NCBI GenBank assembly: GCA_907163375.1
Contig: CAJQUW010009206.1
Span: forward strand, 39,809 to 103,808
From: Prostheceraeus crozeri
Taxonomy: Eukaryota > Platyhelminthes > Polycladida > Euryleptidae
Length of the DNA stretch: 64,000 nucleotides
Direction: 5' to 3'
How positions within the stretch are numbered: position 1 is the stretch's first letter; each line of letters starts with the position of its first letter. Of this stretch, positions 11,610-21,451 are shown piece after piece. The notes under the pieces are model-generated. The model was not told the DNA's origin. It made no database searches and saw only the letters and a program-made list of their open reading frames with translations. The translations under genes and the position numbers were made by a program.

Positions 11610-12008
11610 CTACATCAATGTACCACACCCGAGGTCATCCCATCCATAATCATCATAAGAGCTGCTAACCGTGTAGCGTGATTTGCGCATGTAAACGAGA
11701 CATTCATGTGCTGCACCGACTGGCTCATCATATCTGTAGCCGACAAAAGGACATTTTGTTATCTCATCCTGCAGTTTGCAATGATTATTCGGTGAATCTT
11801 TCATTCCCAGATAGAACATTGCTACTTGATACCGAGTGCGACCGTGTGGAGGTGCAATTGTCTGGATATATTTTTCTGGCAAGGTGGCAACGATTGTATT
11901 TAGTACAAAATCCTTTTCATTCTTGCTTTCTGGAGAGAAAGATGCAGCATTCGGATGCGGCATTAAGTGATAGCAGAAATTAATCCGCCCTCCACGTGTC
12001 TGCGTCAA
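11610..12008 (-). CDS. Unrecognised open frame, possible exon
   Basis: The 132-codon open frame has a protein-like composition: INFCYHLMPHPNAASF near the start, then IQTIAPPHGRTRYQVAMF, with six Cys and many aromatics, ending YDDYGWDDLGCGTLM. I recognise no family. It starts without a convincing ATG, after a TGACGCAG that could be an acceptor, and lies just beyond the truncated P element. It may be a host exon or part of another transposon. No partner exon was found. Confidence 0.25.
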   Translation of the reverse strand: MTQTRGGRINFCYHLMPHPNAASFSPESKNEKDFVLNTIVATLPEKYIQTIAPPHGRTRYQVAMFYLGMKDSPNNHCKLQDEITKCPFVGYRYDEPVGAAHECLVYMRKSRYTVSSSYDDYGWDDLGCGTLM

Positions 12009-12039
12009 AGCAGTGCCTTCCTGGCTAATTTACGCTCTC

Positions 12040-12180
12040 AACAGATTGTGCGGTGGCCTCGTGTTTAGAGGGTATGCTTGCACGTCCTCTAGCTCCAACT
12101 TCGCTGGTTCGAACCTTCCCACGACTGATGAGGACCAACTGGCTGAAACATGTCTCGTGGTGCCTACATCTATTGATGTT
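12040..12180 (+). repeat. Possible tRNA-derived SINE
   Basis: GTGGCCTCGTGTTTAGAGG resembles a tRNA A box and D arm. CTGGTTCGAACC, about 50 bp later, is a good B box. No full cloverleaf with a paired acceptor stem forms by eye, so a functional tRNA is unlikely. Immediately after, CCACGA-CTGATGA...CTGAAAC...TCGTGG forms a hammerhead-like hairpin. Together this looks like a SINE with a tRNA head and a structured body. Confidence 0.4.
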
Positions 12181-12987
12181 CATTAAATTCATCATTTGGA
12201 AGGTTACCTGTGAAATGTTCGAATGATAGGCCTACCCTATTGGCGGGATCAAGGCTTGACCATCACACTTTAGCTGTCACAGAAATTATAATCATTGATT
12301 GAATATTTCATCAAAAGTGTCGGCATTTGAACATAGAAATATATAAAGATTACATTGATATCGTTCAAATAAAAATTGTAGAAAGTACGGCATAGTCGGG
12401 GCGGCCTTGATCATGGCCAATGTTATTTTACACTTTTGTGCTGAATGGTTAGTAAAGAAGTAGAAATGCTTTTTAAAAGTCTTGGATTTGTTCGAAAGAG
12501 CCAATAGATGCATGGATGGTCGTGTGCAAATATCGACTTTTGATACGGGAATTAAAAAGAAATCAGCAGGGTGTCCATTATGTTTAGCAAGAAGCGATAT
12601 TATTCCTTTATTTTTGTCTCGATTTTGATGGCAAAACAAGTCATGTGTCAAAGTATTTCACACTTTGCGGGCTTTTATAAATTCAAAAAGATTGATGAAT
12701 CGTGAAGACCATCAAGCTGAAGCACCAAATTCAGCCAATCAATGCAATTTAGAGCCGCTGATTGCATCACTGCCATCGGTCATACCTCAGTGTGAATAAT
12801 GTTTAATAATGAGACAAGAGTCCTCGGTCGTTGGCTGTGTACACTATTTATAAGTGGCCCAACACTCTGGATTCAAATCCGGAGATCTTGGAGGCCATCG
12901 ATGAGGAAACAGACGACTGCATGACTACTCGATAACAGAAAGTTTCACTCAAGAAACGTCTTGCTCAATTCATAACATGGCCCTAGG
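12180..12987. other. Gene-free stretch
   Basis: A 119-codon minus-strand frame (12292-12651) is open, but it has no recognisable motif and biased composition, so I do not call it. I see nothing else here. Confidence 0.4.
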
Positions 12988-13200
12988 CTGCGTTTACACG
13001 TGCAACTTTATTGCTGACACTTTTCGATCCATGATGAGTCAGAAAAGAATGGAAGAACAATGGAAGCAAAGAGATGCCTTCAATTATCGTGCTTCGTGTG
13101 TCACCAGACAATAGCAGAGCTGCCACTCTTATCAAAAATAAAAACCGGAAAGTTAAATCGGAATGGGCCCCTAAAATACTTAGCAGTAGGCCACCTCCAG
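12988..13200 (+). repeat. Dispersed repeat, copy A
   Basis: It starts CTGCGTTTACACGTGCA and shares TGACACTTTTCGATC, TCGTGCTTC and CCAGACAATAGCA, in the same order and spacing, with 27734-27960. The two copies are clearly homologous but diverged. The opening is typical of a transposon terminus, though I found no matching inverted end. The family is unknown. Confidence 0.55.
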
Positions 13201-13413
13201 AAGAGAAACTTGCGATCATTCAATATCACACAATCCGGAAAATTTTGATAGCGTTCAGACAGAAATTGGGTCTGTTCTTGTAAAGATGTTTCTGAATTCT
13301 CCAATCCTTTCTAATCGGCCGATTACTTGCCGATTTGTGGACTTTTGAAGACTTTTGTTGATTTTCATTCAGATTTGGTGAGTGATCGAAAGACAAGATT
13401 TCAAATATATAAA

Positions 13414-13681
13414 GTATACCAGATTATTACATGGTTGTAGAATCGTATTTCAGAATCCCTTCTATATCTGATAAAATTTGTTTCCGCGGAAAATCTTGGT
13501 AGAGAGGGATTCTATCGCGGATATCTGTCGTCCTAATAATCTGGCATACTTTATAACGGATAGAGGATAGCTATACGATTCTCTGACATAGCTCGTGAAA
13601 TTATTTGATATATCCCTCGGGATTCATCAAATAATTCCCCTCTCTATATCCCAGAGAATCGCATAGCCATCCTCTATCCAT
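13414..13681. repeat. Two adjacent long palindromes
   Basis: The first palindrome spans 13414-13555. Its outer arms ATAAAGTATACCAGATTATT and the complement of the segment ending at 13553 differ at one base. The second spans 13558-13681. Its arms start GGATAGAGGATAGCTATACG and end CATCCTCTATCC, enclosing a second match ATTATTTGAT/ATCAAATAAT near the centre. Both would fold into long hairpins. They may be foldback or miniature transposons, or a cruciform-forming locus. No flanking duplication was identified. Confidence 0.7.
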
Positions 13682-14608
13682 TACTGTAATTGGATAAATT
13701 TAACTCTACAAGCATATACATTGAACTACTAATCTAAATTCAAATGACTTCTTTTTATCATTCCAATGATTGAAAACAACTGAATTCTCCCATTCTCTGA
13801 TTTGAAATAGCCATTTGAATATATGCGCAAATTATGATTGAAAAATCAATTATTATATATAGCATTATCAAGATTCACTCCAATGTCTTCTTGCTCAGAA
13901 CAAAGGCATATGAGCATTTAAAAGTAAATGTAAATAGCTACCAACTGAATGCAATTTTTGATGTATATGTGCAAGTGAACATGCATAATTTCATATTTGT
14001 AGATGTCACGTATTCATAATTCGAAACATGCAACGCGTGCCAGCTTTTCAAACTGTAATTATGACTCGCACCCGCCAAGGAAATTTCCATGTTATCAATA
14101 AATTATCTCGGCAATAAAATGTCTGGAAAATTATATAGTAAATTATAGTATAGTAAGTAACTACGAGTCACTTTAGACACTTTCGACATAATAATAAGGG
14201 TGGTTTCTGTCATTTCACGCCATCATTGGTTAGAAAATGGATCGGTTGATCCGCGTCTCTATTATTTTAAGGTTTTTAATTATCGTTGTGATTTTGATTG
14301 AAATGAAAAGCTCATGTAATCACATAAAATAAACTTCTTACTGTATATTTCGGTCACCAATATTACTTCTACGAGTAACAAGTAGCCTGCTAGAATCTAA
14401 TCAAAAGCCTTTGATGAAAATTAACTCTATGTGGGGATAGACTTCTATTGCATCACCCGCCGGCTGCCGTGAAGGTCTCTACAGCAGCGACAACGTGCAT
14501 GGAGTAAACAAACATCGACTGCTTTGCTCGCTTTGCATCAGAGTGAAATCTCTCTTCTCCTTTGTTACTCGTAGCAAAGCTGCTTGGTCATCATCCTAAG
14601 TTTGAAAC

Positions 14609-14770
14609 ATGCCTCAGTCCTGTGCAGTTTTTGGGTGCAACACAAATAAGAAAATTTGCCCAGATCTGAGTTTCTTTTCAATACCCGAAAAATACTCTGA
14701 CATCCAAAGACAGTGGATCTGAGTGATCTCTGGAGAAAATTTCACAATAAACTCGAACACTAAAAATAAA
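14609..14770 (+). pseudogene. THAP-domain fragment
   Basis: The ATG at 14609 gives MPQSCAVFGCNTNKK, then LSFFSIPEKYSDIQRQWI, the first half of a C2CH THAP finger (CX4C, then the conserved F-P-W region). There is one in-frame stop after WI, then VISGENFTINSNTK fits the family. The second half with Cys-X2-His is absent, because LINE sequence begins within about 10 bases. It is therefore a decayed THAP exon truncated by the insertion. THAP exons precede P-type transposases and some host genes, so its origin is open. Confidence 0.55.
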
Positions 14771-14778
14771 ATTCCTTA

Positions 14779-15780
14779 GTGTGCACTGATTCCTGTGTAC
14801 CGCAAGGGTCTGTTTTAGGCCCCTTTCTATTTGCGGCATTTACGTCAACTACTGACTTCAAGTCGAGCACCGTACAGTGTGTTAAATACGTTGATGATGT
14901 TACAATAATTGAGAAAATTGACTCATTATCACAGTATCCTCTACAAACTGATTCAATTAAAGAAAAGTTTTTTAATGCTGGACTTATGCTAAATTTGAAT
15001 AAAAGTCAGGAACTGTTTGTTCAGAGATCCACTTTACGAGTTGACCTGATGTTTCCACCTATTTTTGCTCGAGTGTCTCAATTATGTGTTCTCGGTTTTG
15101 TGTTTTCCGACTCTCTGTCTTAGCAAGATCAAATAAGTACCATTTTGAAGACTTTATATAGTCCGCAAAGACTTTATATAGTGCGTTGTTTGAAATCTGT
15201 GCTCAGCAAAAGGGACCTGATTACTGTATATCATGCGATTATAACTTCTCTTTTCCTGTATGCAAGTCCTACGTATGGTAATTTACCGAAACTCTAGATG
15301 GCAAAGCTTGAGAGGTTTCAGAAGAGAGCCCATCGACTAATTTGCAGAATTGATTGTTTTTGTGACGCATTTCCTCCATTAACTTCAGTTTTCAAAGAGC
15401 GTGGACTTCAATTTTTAAAGTTTTGTGAGAAATTTTCAACTCATCCGCTGCATGACATGGTTCCAATCCGACTTCCAAATACTGGACACCTTCGGGTTCC
15501 TTTCTCATCAACCGCTAGACGCTCGAACGCTTTTTTCCCATGGATTTGTGGTGTTGCAAATGTCACGACCAACGATTTCTTGTGATTAATATTCATCTTT
15601 ACTTATTGTGGTCTCATAAATACTCTTTAGCAAATTTTGTATTTCTTGTGTATTTTTGGTCTGAGTTTTAATATGTCGAATTGGTTATACGTTTATTTTG
15701 TGCATGTGTATATCTGACTTGTAAATTGAAATGTATGATTTTCATATGCAAAATATAAACGTTTCTCTCTCTCTCTCTAT
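14779..15780 (+). mobile_element. 5'-truncated LINE: end of reverse transcriptase plus 3' tail
   Basis: It opens within the RT at VPQGSVLGPFLFAAF, then KYVDDVTIIE (the catalytic YxDD box) and LNLNKSQELFV. After a stop the thumb and C-terminal part follows (LERFQKRAHRLICRID...HPLHDMVPIR...STARRSNAFFPW), as in CR1/Jockey-like elements. At least two in-frame stops break it. The 3' end is a short CT-repeat tail at about 15766-15779, directly followed by the P2X7-type exon. It is a dead 5'-truncated insertion. Confidence 0.8.
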
Positions 15781-15840
15781 TATAAAATATGGCCAGAAGC
15801 CAAAGAAGGACAGGCTATCAGCACGTTAAAAAGCAAGCTA

Positions 15841-16271
15841 TCAATGCACAAAATTACAGTAGGCTATATGTCGGTAAAGCTCTGGTGTTCGCTGATCTGC
15901 ACCGGGTGCTTTTGCCAAAAAAGATGCGTGCATAGCGATGGACATATTGTCTAGCACTCCCTGATCCAAGGAAGTAGCTTGAAAATCAGAGTTGTAAGTG
16001 ATACATCCATTATAGCGTTTTTCATCAGCACTATTTTGTTCAAGGCAGCAAACACACTCTCTTGATGAAGGCATAACTTCACAGTTTGTACATAAACACC
16101 ATGACGATGATGTCAATAACCGCCGGTCGTCTGGACAAATCACTTTGGGGATGCATGTCCTCTTCAGTCTCTTCAGTTGGATGAGCGACACCTGCTTCAG
16201 AATACTCGCCTTTTGTTTTCCTTGACACTTTACTGGGCTCAAACGCATACCCAATTATTTCTTTATCTGTA
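15841..16271 (-). pseudogene. P2X7-C-type cysteine domain exon
   Basis: After a good acceptor (TTTTATTACAG) the minus strand reads DKEIIGYAFEPSK. In a second frame it continues SSSWCLCTNCEVMPSSREC and VCCLEQ, then NGCITYNSDFQA and ELYRHIAYCNFVH. This is the zinc-binding pattern of the P2X7 receptor intracellular domain, which also occurs alone in many invertebrate and transposon-linked proteins. A frame change separates the acidic linker from the WCxC core, and the expected tail after CNFVH is lost next to the LINE end. It is likely a pseudogene or transposon-captured domain rather than a receptor. Confidence 0.55.
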
Positions 16272-16299
16272 ATAAAATGACAACAATTATTCATAAATT

Positions 16300-16899
16300 T
16301 ATTAATGAGAATGAGATCAGGCTTTCAAGTGAGTATTTTTTTCAGTTTCACTTATTTGTGCCCTTATTTTGTAAAAGTGTTATTCATATTCATATTCATG
16401 CGTAATTCGACATTAATTTTCATTTTTGAAATTATCTTGGAATTAGAATCACTTGTCTTGCTGATAAGACGACATAATGAAGGTTAGAATATAATGTGAG
16501 CTGAGACTGATCCAAAAAATTTGTGCCATGATATTATTCGACAGATGCGAGTCATAATGTAAGCTTAAAATTTACATGTATTTAGATGATTTTGTGATTA
16601 GGTTACTCTAAAAATCGTTTTGGACGCTCTAACGAAAACCTCAATTTGAATGTGAAATATTAATAAAACCAGGTAACAGCAAAAGTCTATTTTTGAGTTT
16701 TGAGTCCATTATTTTTTGTCATTTATTTTCTTTTTTGAGTTTGATACTTTAAAAAAAATGAAGAAAGTAGGATACAAGTGACAAATATATTCAATGCAAT
16801 TATTTTTTTGCATTTTTCAAGACACTATTCGATGGGACACAATGCATTGGACTCATATCTGGTATAAAATTAATTTGATGTCTGGTATCAAATTAATGC
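16300..16899. other. Gene-free AT-rich stretch
   Basis: I see no gene, RNA or repeat boundary in this interval. Confidence 0.4.
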
Positions 16900-17300
16900 T
16901 ATCTGGTATCAAAAAAAGGCGACAAAAATTTATCATCGTCATCGCGTTCATTAGTTCATTGCGCTTAATTCATTTAGTTCATCGCTAATTCGTAATTCTG
17001 ACAAAATCGTAAATTATGCTGTATTAATGTAAAATATGAAACTATGGGCATTATCATAATACTGTATCAGAAATCTAATATGTGAAATACTCAAGTGAAA
17101 TATCGTAAAATTATATCATCTGGTATCAATAAAATCAATAAATGCGATAAACATTTATCATCTTCATCGCGTTCATTAGTTCATTGCGCCTTATGCATTC
17201 AGTTCATCGCTAATTCGTAGTTCTGACAAATTCGTAAATGATGATATTGATGTACTAATGTAAAATATGAAAATTTGGGCATTGTCCTGACTCTTTATTA
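16900..17300 (+). repeat. 225-bp tandem duplication
   Basis: Two diverged copies with a 225-bp period share CTGGTATCAA, CATCGCGTTCATTAGTTCAT, AGTTCATCGCTAATTCGTA and TAATGTAAAATATGAAA in the same order. The second is partial. Many small differences show that the duplication is old. Confidence 0.7.
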
Positions 17301-17460
17301 TAAATCTACCGCACCAAAATGAAGCAGGATCCCTTACTTTCTTTAGAAGCTGCCATGATCGATTACTTGGCGATTCCGCTTGCTGTTTCAGCGTCAGCAA
17401 GGGGCGAGTCCGCGGCTGATATCAATAGGCTCTACTGTTTGCTCCTTTGACTTCCCCGAA

Positions 17461-17468
17461 TGACGTCA
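17461..17468. promoter_or_regulatory. CRE-like palindrome TGACGTCA
   Basis: A perfect TGACGTCA followed by CGAGAA lies in a locally GC-richer segment. A short minus-strand start (MAASKESKGSC) at about 17353 follows it at a promoter-like distance. A second identical octamer, also followed by CG, lies at 23881. CREB/ATF binding is the known role of this octamer; use here is inferred. Confidence 0.3.
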
Positions 17469-17654
17469 CGAGAATACTTTCATCGGCTCCGTGTGTGTTA
17501 ATGCATCTCGATACGAACGAATGAATATGCACACAGCTCCTTAAACATCATGAGCTATCTAAACAGGGTAACATGAAAAATTTGGAGGACTGGGTCTTTA
17601 ACTAAATCCGTAATTTTAGTACATGGAAAACGTCGATTTTAGATGAATTTAAAA

Positions 17655-17751
17655 GGAATAATCGGCCCGATTAATCGGCTTCCTTCCACTGATTAATCGG
17701 TAATCGGCTGATTATCAAAATCAGTAATCGGACCACCCCTAGAACAAATCA
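17655..17751 (-). repeat. hAT-like terminal sequence, solitary
   Basis: Repeated ATTAATCGG / TAATCGG units end at GGACCACCCCTAG. Read from the other strand this starts CTAGGGGTGGTCCGATTAC, the kind of end with iterated hexamers seen in hAT families. No matching opposite end was found, though a similar TAATCGGCCGATTACTTG lies at 13313. It is probably one end of a degraded element. Confidence 0.4.
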
Positions 17752-18439
17752 GGCCCTGAGTAGGTAATCAAAAATCAACTTTATTTTTGCTAATTGAATT
17801 AGGCTGTATGTAGATCAGCTTATTTTCATGAACAGAAAGTACTAACTCACATAATGCACTACCTCTCGTCAGCTACCATTCCTTTTTCTTAAATAGACCT
17901 ACTGAAACTGTTCTTAAAGGGTGCTCATTATTCAACGCAACAACTTGGAAGAAGACATTCTTATGATATTCATGTGGTAAACTGGGTTGAATCGGATAGT
18001 TCTTGCGGAATTTATTTAATTGCTTACGCATAATTGACATGGCGTAAATTAATGCACCGTATGAATTTATGATGATTGCTTTTAGTTTCATTGCATGCTA
18101 AAAAATTTGACCGACTTACTGATCCAGTTGATTGTGTCATAATTTTTGTACAACCTATTAACCATTAAGGGCCGTATGCACCAACAATAGCTTAGCCACA
18201 GATTTAACCTGTGGTTTGTTAACCAGATGGCTATATTTAAAAAGCAGGCGATATGCACCAAGTTTAATCCTCGATGGATAGTAAACCATCGATGGTTAAT
18301 TTATCCATCATGAAGTGTGACGTTTTAGCGTAATAGTTCTATTTATAGTAATTACGCTATCATTCTACGTCAGCTCAGAGGATAAAAAGTGAAGTCTCCC
18401 TCAGAAAGACAATAGGAGAGCATGACTCGACAACGGGCG

Positions 18440-19162
18440 AGGAACTTCACTCCGGCTGAGGCAGTACATTGATCGAAAAATAGTCTTTTCTGCTGCGATA
18501 AAGCTCCGATACAGATGTTGCCTATTTTCACATGAGTGTCATCCACAACTCCAACAACTCCAGGAAATCTGCGTTTTTGGAAAAAATCGGCGGCAATTTC
18601 TTGGCGCTCTTGTACAGATGGGAGTTGAATAAGGCACTACTGAAAGTGCACCCTCTATGAAAGAGACGGAAACGCGCCTACTGCAGTTTAGTGCACCCTA
18701 AAACAACGGCGCATTCTCCCGCAAACGATGACTACGCACATTACACCGAAGCGCGCACTCGGTGTAATGTGCGAAGACGAAGACGAAGACGAAGACACAA
18801 AGACACTCATTTATAACTATAGGGAAGAACGAACGGCATTCATTCTGTTGATTAAATCATGTTGTTCTCACATGCATTTTAGGGTGCACTAAACTGCAGT
18901 AGTGCCGTTGAATAAACCGACGAGCAGCAAGAGCAATAACATTAGACACACGAACTATTCTGCAAGCTGTATTGAAATAGTTGAACCAGATAACAAAAAG
19001 TCGCTTTAGTAAAACGAAATCGTTGTCTAAATTCCTCTTCGCCAGACGAATCCAATATTCTATCGGGACGAGTTTTGCAATTGTTCTCTTTGAGCGCGTT
19101 CCAATTTGTGAAAGCTGGTTAAGATAATCATAATGCTCAAATGGATCTATTTTCATTTGCAT
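18440..19162 (-). pseudogene. Harbinger transposase fragment, split by an insertion
   Basis: The upstream half (19162 to 18907) ends ACRIVRVSNVIALAARRFIQ. The downstream half (18632 to about 18440) continues LPSVQERQEIAADFF, then FPGVVGVVDDTHVKIG, the conserved first catalytic Asp block of DDE_4 Harbinger nucleases. The nested element lies exactly between the two and duplicates the FIQ codons in its 9-bp target copy. Later Asp and Glu blocks are missing, so the gene was already deleted at its 3' side. Confidence 0.85.
18633..18906. mobile_element. 274-bp nested miniature transposon
   Basis: The inverted ends GGCACTACTG...AGTGCACCCT and AGGGTGCACT...CAGTAGTGCC are flanked by a perfect 9-bp duplication GTTGAATAA (18624-18632 and 18907-18915). 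A second copy of the end sequence (CTACTGCAGTTTAGTGCACC) lies inside, near 18678. A strong hairpin GCACATTACACCG...CGGTGTAATGTGC lies near the middle, followed by GAAGAC repeats. A 9-bp duplication fits Mutator-like elements, but the superfamily is not proven. Confidence 0.85.
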
Positions 19163-20211
19163 GCATATAATGGTGAGTCTATAGCTTTATCGGTGAATGA
19201 TCGAAACACTGCTGTCTGACTGAAGTTCTAAGGATTTTTCGTTCCTTTCATGTCAACGTCAGACAATTATCATATTCTACTTCAGTGATTGGTCGATACA
19301 AACAATGTTCGTCTTATCCACAGCTTTAACCCACCCCCTCAGCGTGGTTATATTTCGCTGGTTAAGTTTGCAGTTAACTGCGCGGTTATCCTGATGGATA
19401 AGTTGGTGCATACGAAACATTAACCTGAAGGATGAAGTCAGAGTTAACCATAGTTATTTATTGGTGCATACCACCGTTGGTTAGATTAAAAGTTAACCGT
19501 GCGATTAGCGTATTAACCGCGCGGTTAACTGTTGGTGCATACGGCCCTAAATGAATTGGATCTAAGTCAACAATGAGCCGCGTCGTAAATGAGGTTTGGT
19601 GGACTATGTACCAGGGATGCGGAGTTGGGGTCGGAGTCCTATCATTTTTTCTGGAGTCGGAGTCGGACTCCGGCATATTACTAGACCCGAAATATAATAC
19701 AAACAAATTATTTATTCTTGTGCATATAGCTGTCACTGTCTTGATGTCAACTTTCTCCGTCAAACAACAGTACAGAGACAGCAGTGCATGCATAGCTTGC
19801 AATAGTTGAGGGCATGAACCGTGATAGTGAAAAAGGATTGTGAAAACGCCTTTGATAGATATCACTTTGTATATAAAGAATAACACCAAGGTATTCATGA
19901 TGACCCGATATATTTCGCCGGTTCTGGACGTGGGACACACCGGAATGAATGCTGACAGAAGCGTAGTGAACATCGTTATAGGTTAACACGTGACAAGAAG
20001 TAAAAATGAATTCTAAGGTAGAAAATAATGTCAATGCGGATAATACTGATAGACAGAGTGCAGAGTAATACATATAAAAGCACAAAAAGGGAGAAAGAAG
20101 CTAAAGAAAACACCAGAGAAGTCACCAAGGCAGCAGTAAGCTAATGACAGTTTCTTTTTGAATGCACAAGTCAGGTTGTTTTACACTGATAAAAAGTGCT
20201 TCCAAGACACA

Positions 20212-21442
20212 CTAATGCAGTCTTCCGCGACATCTCCTCAACACAGTAAAGCATGACTTGGCTGGCTTTGATGGGGTACATTGCTGTAAATGACGAGTGA
20301 TGGCGCTTGCAGCTTTGGAACGTCGGTCCCCGTTCAGCAACCACCGTGGCACATGCTCAGAAATCCTTTGAGATAGTCTCCTCTCTGTCCGACCGACATA
20401 CTTGCTACCGCAAGTACAGTTGAACTGGTACAGTACGTTAGATTCGGCGTCCAATGGGATTCTATCTTTGGGATTCTGGCACAAGAGTGGTTTAGTCACT
20501 GGAACCACCCGCAGCTCCACGGTAGAGTAAACCGCGCTTACGTCCTGTCTTAGTTGCCGTTTGATGTAGTTGTTCAACACATCTCCTTTGAATGGGACCC
20601 GAAGTGTGATGATCTTCTTCTTCGGTCCAAACTGTGGATCATGGGAGCGTAAAATACTATGCCTGTCGATAAGGCTCTGAGGGTAACCGTTGAGAAGAAG
20701 CGTACGGCATATAAATTCTTTCTCGCGAGGTAAAGCTGTTGGAGAACAGATACGGTTCGCACGGCAAAACAGAGTCTTGATAACACCAATCTTATACGAC
20801 AGGGGAGCGAAACTTTTGAAGTGCACGTAGAGACCAGACCATGAAGGCTTGCGGTAAACCGATAGATCCAGAGAACCACTCTTGCTGCGACTAACTAGAA
20901 CATCGAGGAATGGCAGTTTTCCGTTAAGCTCCATCTCACAAGTAAGAGTTAAATTTGAATGGATGCTATTGAGACACTTGATGAGAATGTCCACACTGTC
21001 CTCATCTCTACAAATTACAAACACATCATCCACGTAGCGAGCATACAGTCTGCAGTGTTTGCGGATGCTGTTAGATACTTTCGATTCCAGGTATCCGAGG
21101 AAGATATTGGCGAGTACCGGGCCCAAGGGACTGCCCATCGCGATACCATCAATTTGAAGGTAGTATTTCTCGTTAAAGAGAAATTGCACATTTGATACGG
21201 CCAATCTCAACAGGCGCTTGAGACCTGAGAATGGGACAGGAAGTTGAAGTCCATGGGTCAAAATGATTTCTTCTATAATATCAATAGTATCCAACAGTGG
21301 GACATTCGTGAACAACGATACAACATCGTAGGAAGCCATCACGTTACCATCCTGGATATTAAATTCTCGTAAATCATCGGCAAATGTAAAAGAGTCTTTT
21401 ACCGTATGACCACTTACTGCCTTCTCCAGAGGCCTCAAGATC
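20212..21442 (-). CDS. Penelope-like RT with GIY-YIG domain, left copy
   Basis: The frame is open from the centre outward. It contains the RT blocks SYDVVSLFTNVP, GIAMGSPLGPVLANIFLG and YARYVDDVFVI (the catalytic YVDD), and PFLDVLVSR. The C-terminal GIY-YIG type endonuclease is seen as LYQFNCTCGSKYVGRTERR followed by RISEHV. It lacks its N-terminal RT fingers because the copy is 5'-truncated; the apparent start at 21516 belongs to the junction, not the protein. The sequence equals the right copy except one residue near the start. Confidence 0.88.
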
Positions 21443-21451
21443 TTGTTGTGA

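Larger units (their letters stand above)
18169..19547 (-). mobile_element. PIF/Harbinger transposon (1.38 kb)
   Basis: The ends GGGCCGTATGCACCAAC and GTTGGTGCATACGGCCC are perfect inverted repeats, flanked by the 3-bp duplication TAA (18166-18168 and 19548-19550), the Harbinger target. Subterminal GGTTAA motifs repeat at both ends. The interior carries a Harbinger transposase remnant on the minus strand and a nested 274-bp element. No Myb-like second gene is visible, so it is an internally reduced copy. Confidence 0.93.

Noticed and set aside
12046-12125. Possible functional tRNA gene
   Set aside because: A and B boxes are visible, but no acceptor stem pairs; better explained as a SINE head.
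19458-19973. 171-codon minus-strand frame
   Set aside because: It runs across the Harbinger end, the target duplication and the hAT end, so it cannot be one gene. A small part may be the 3' tail of the Penelope-like copy.
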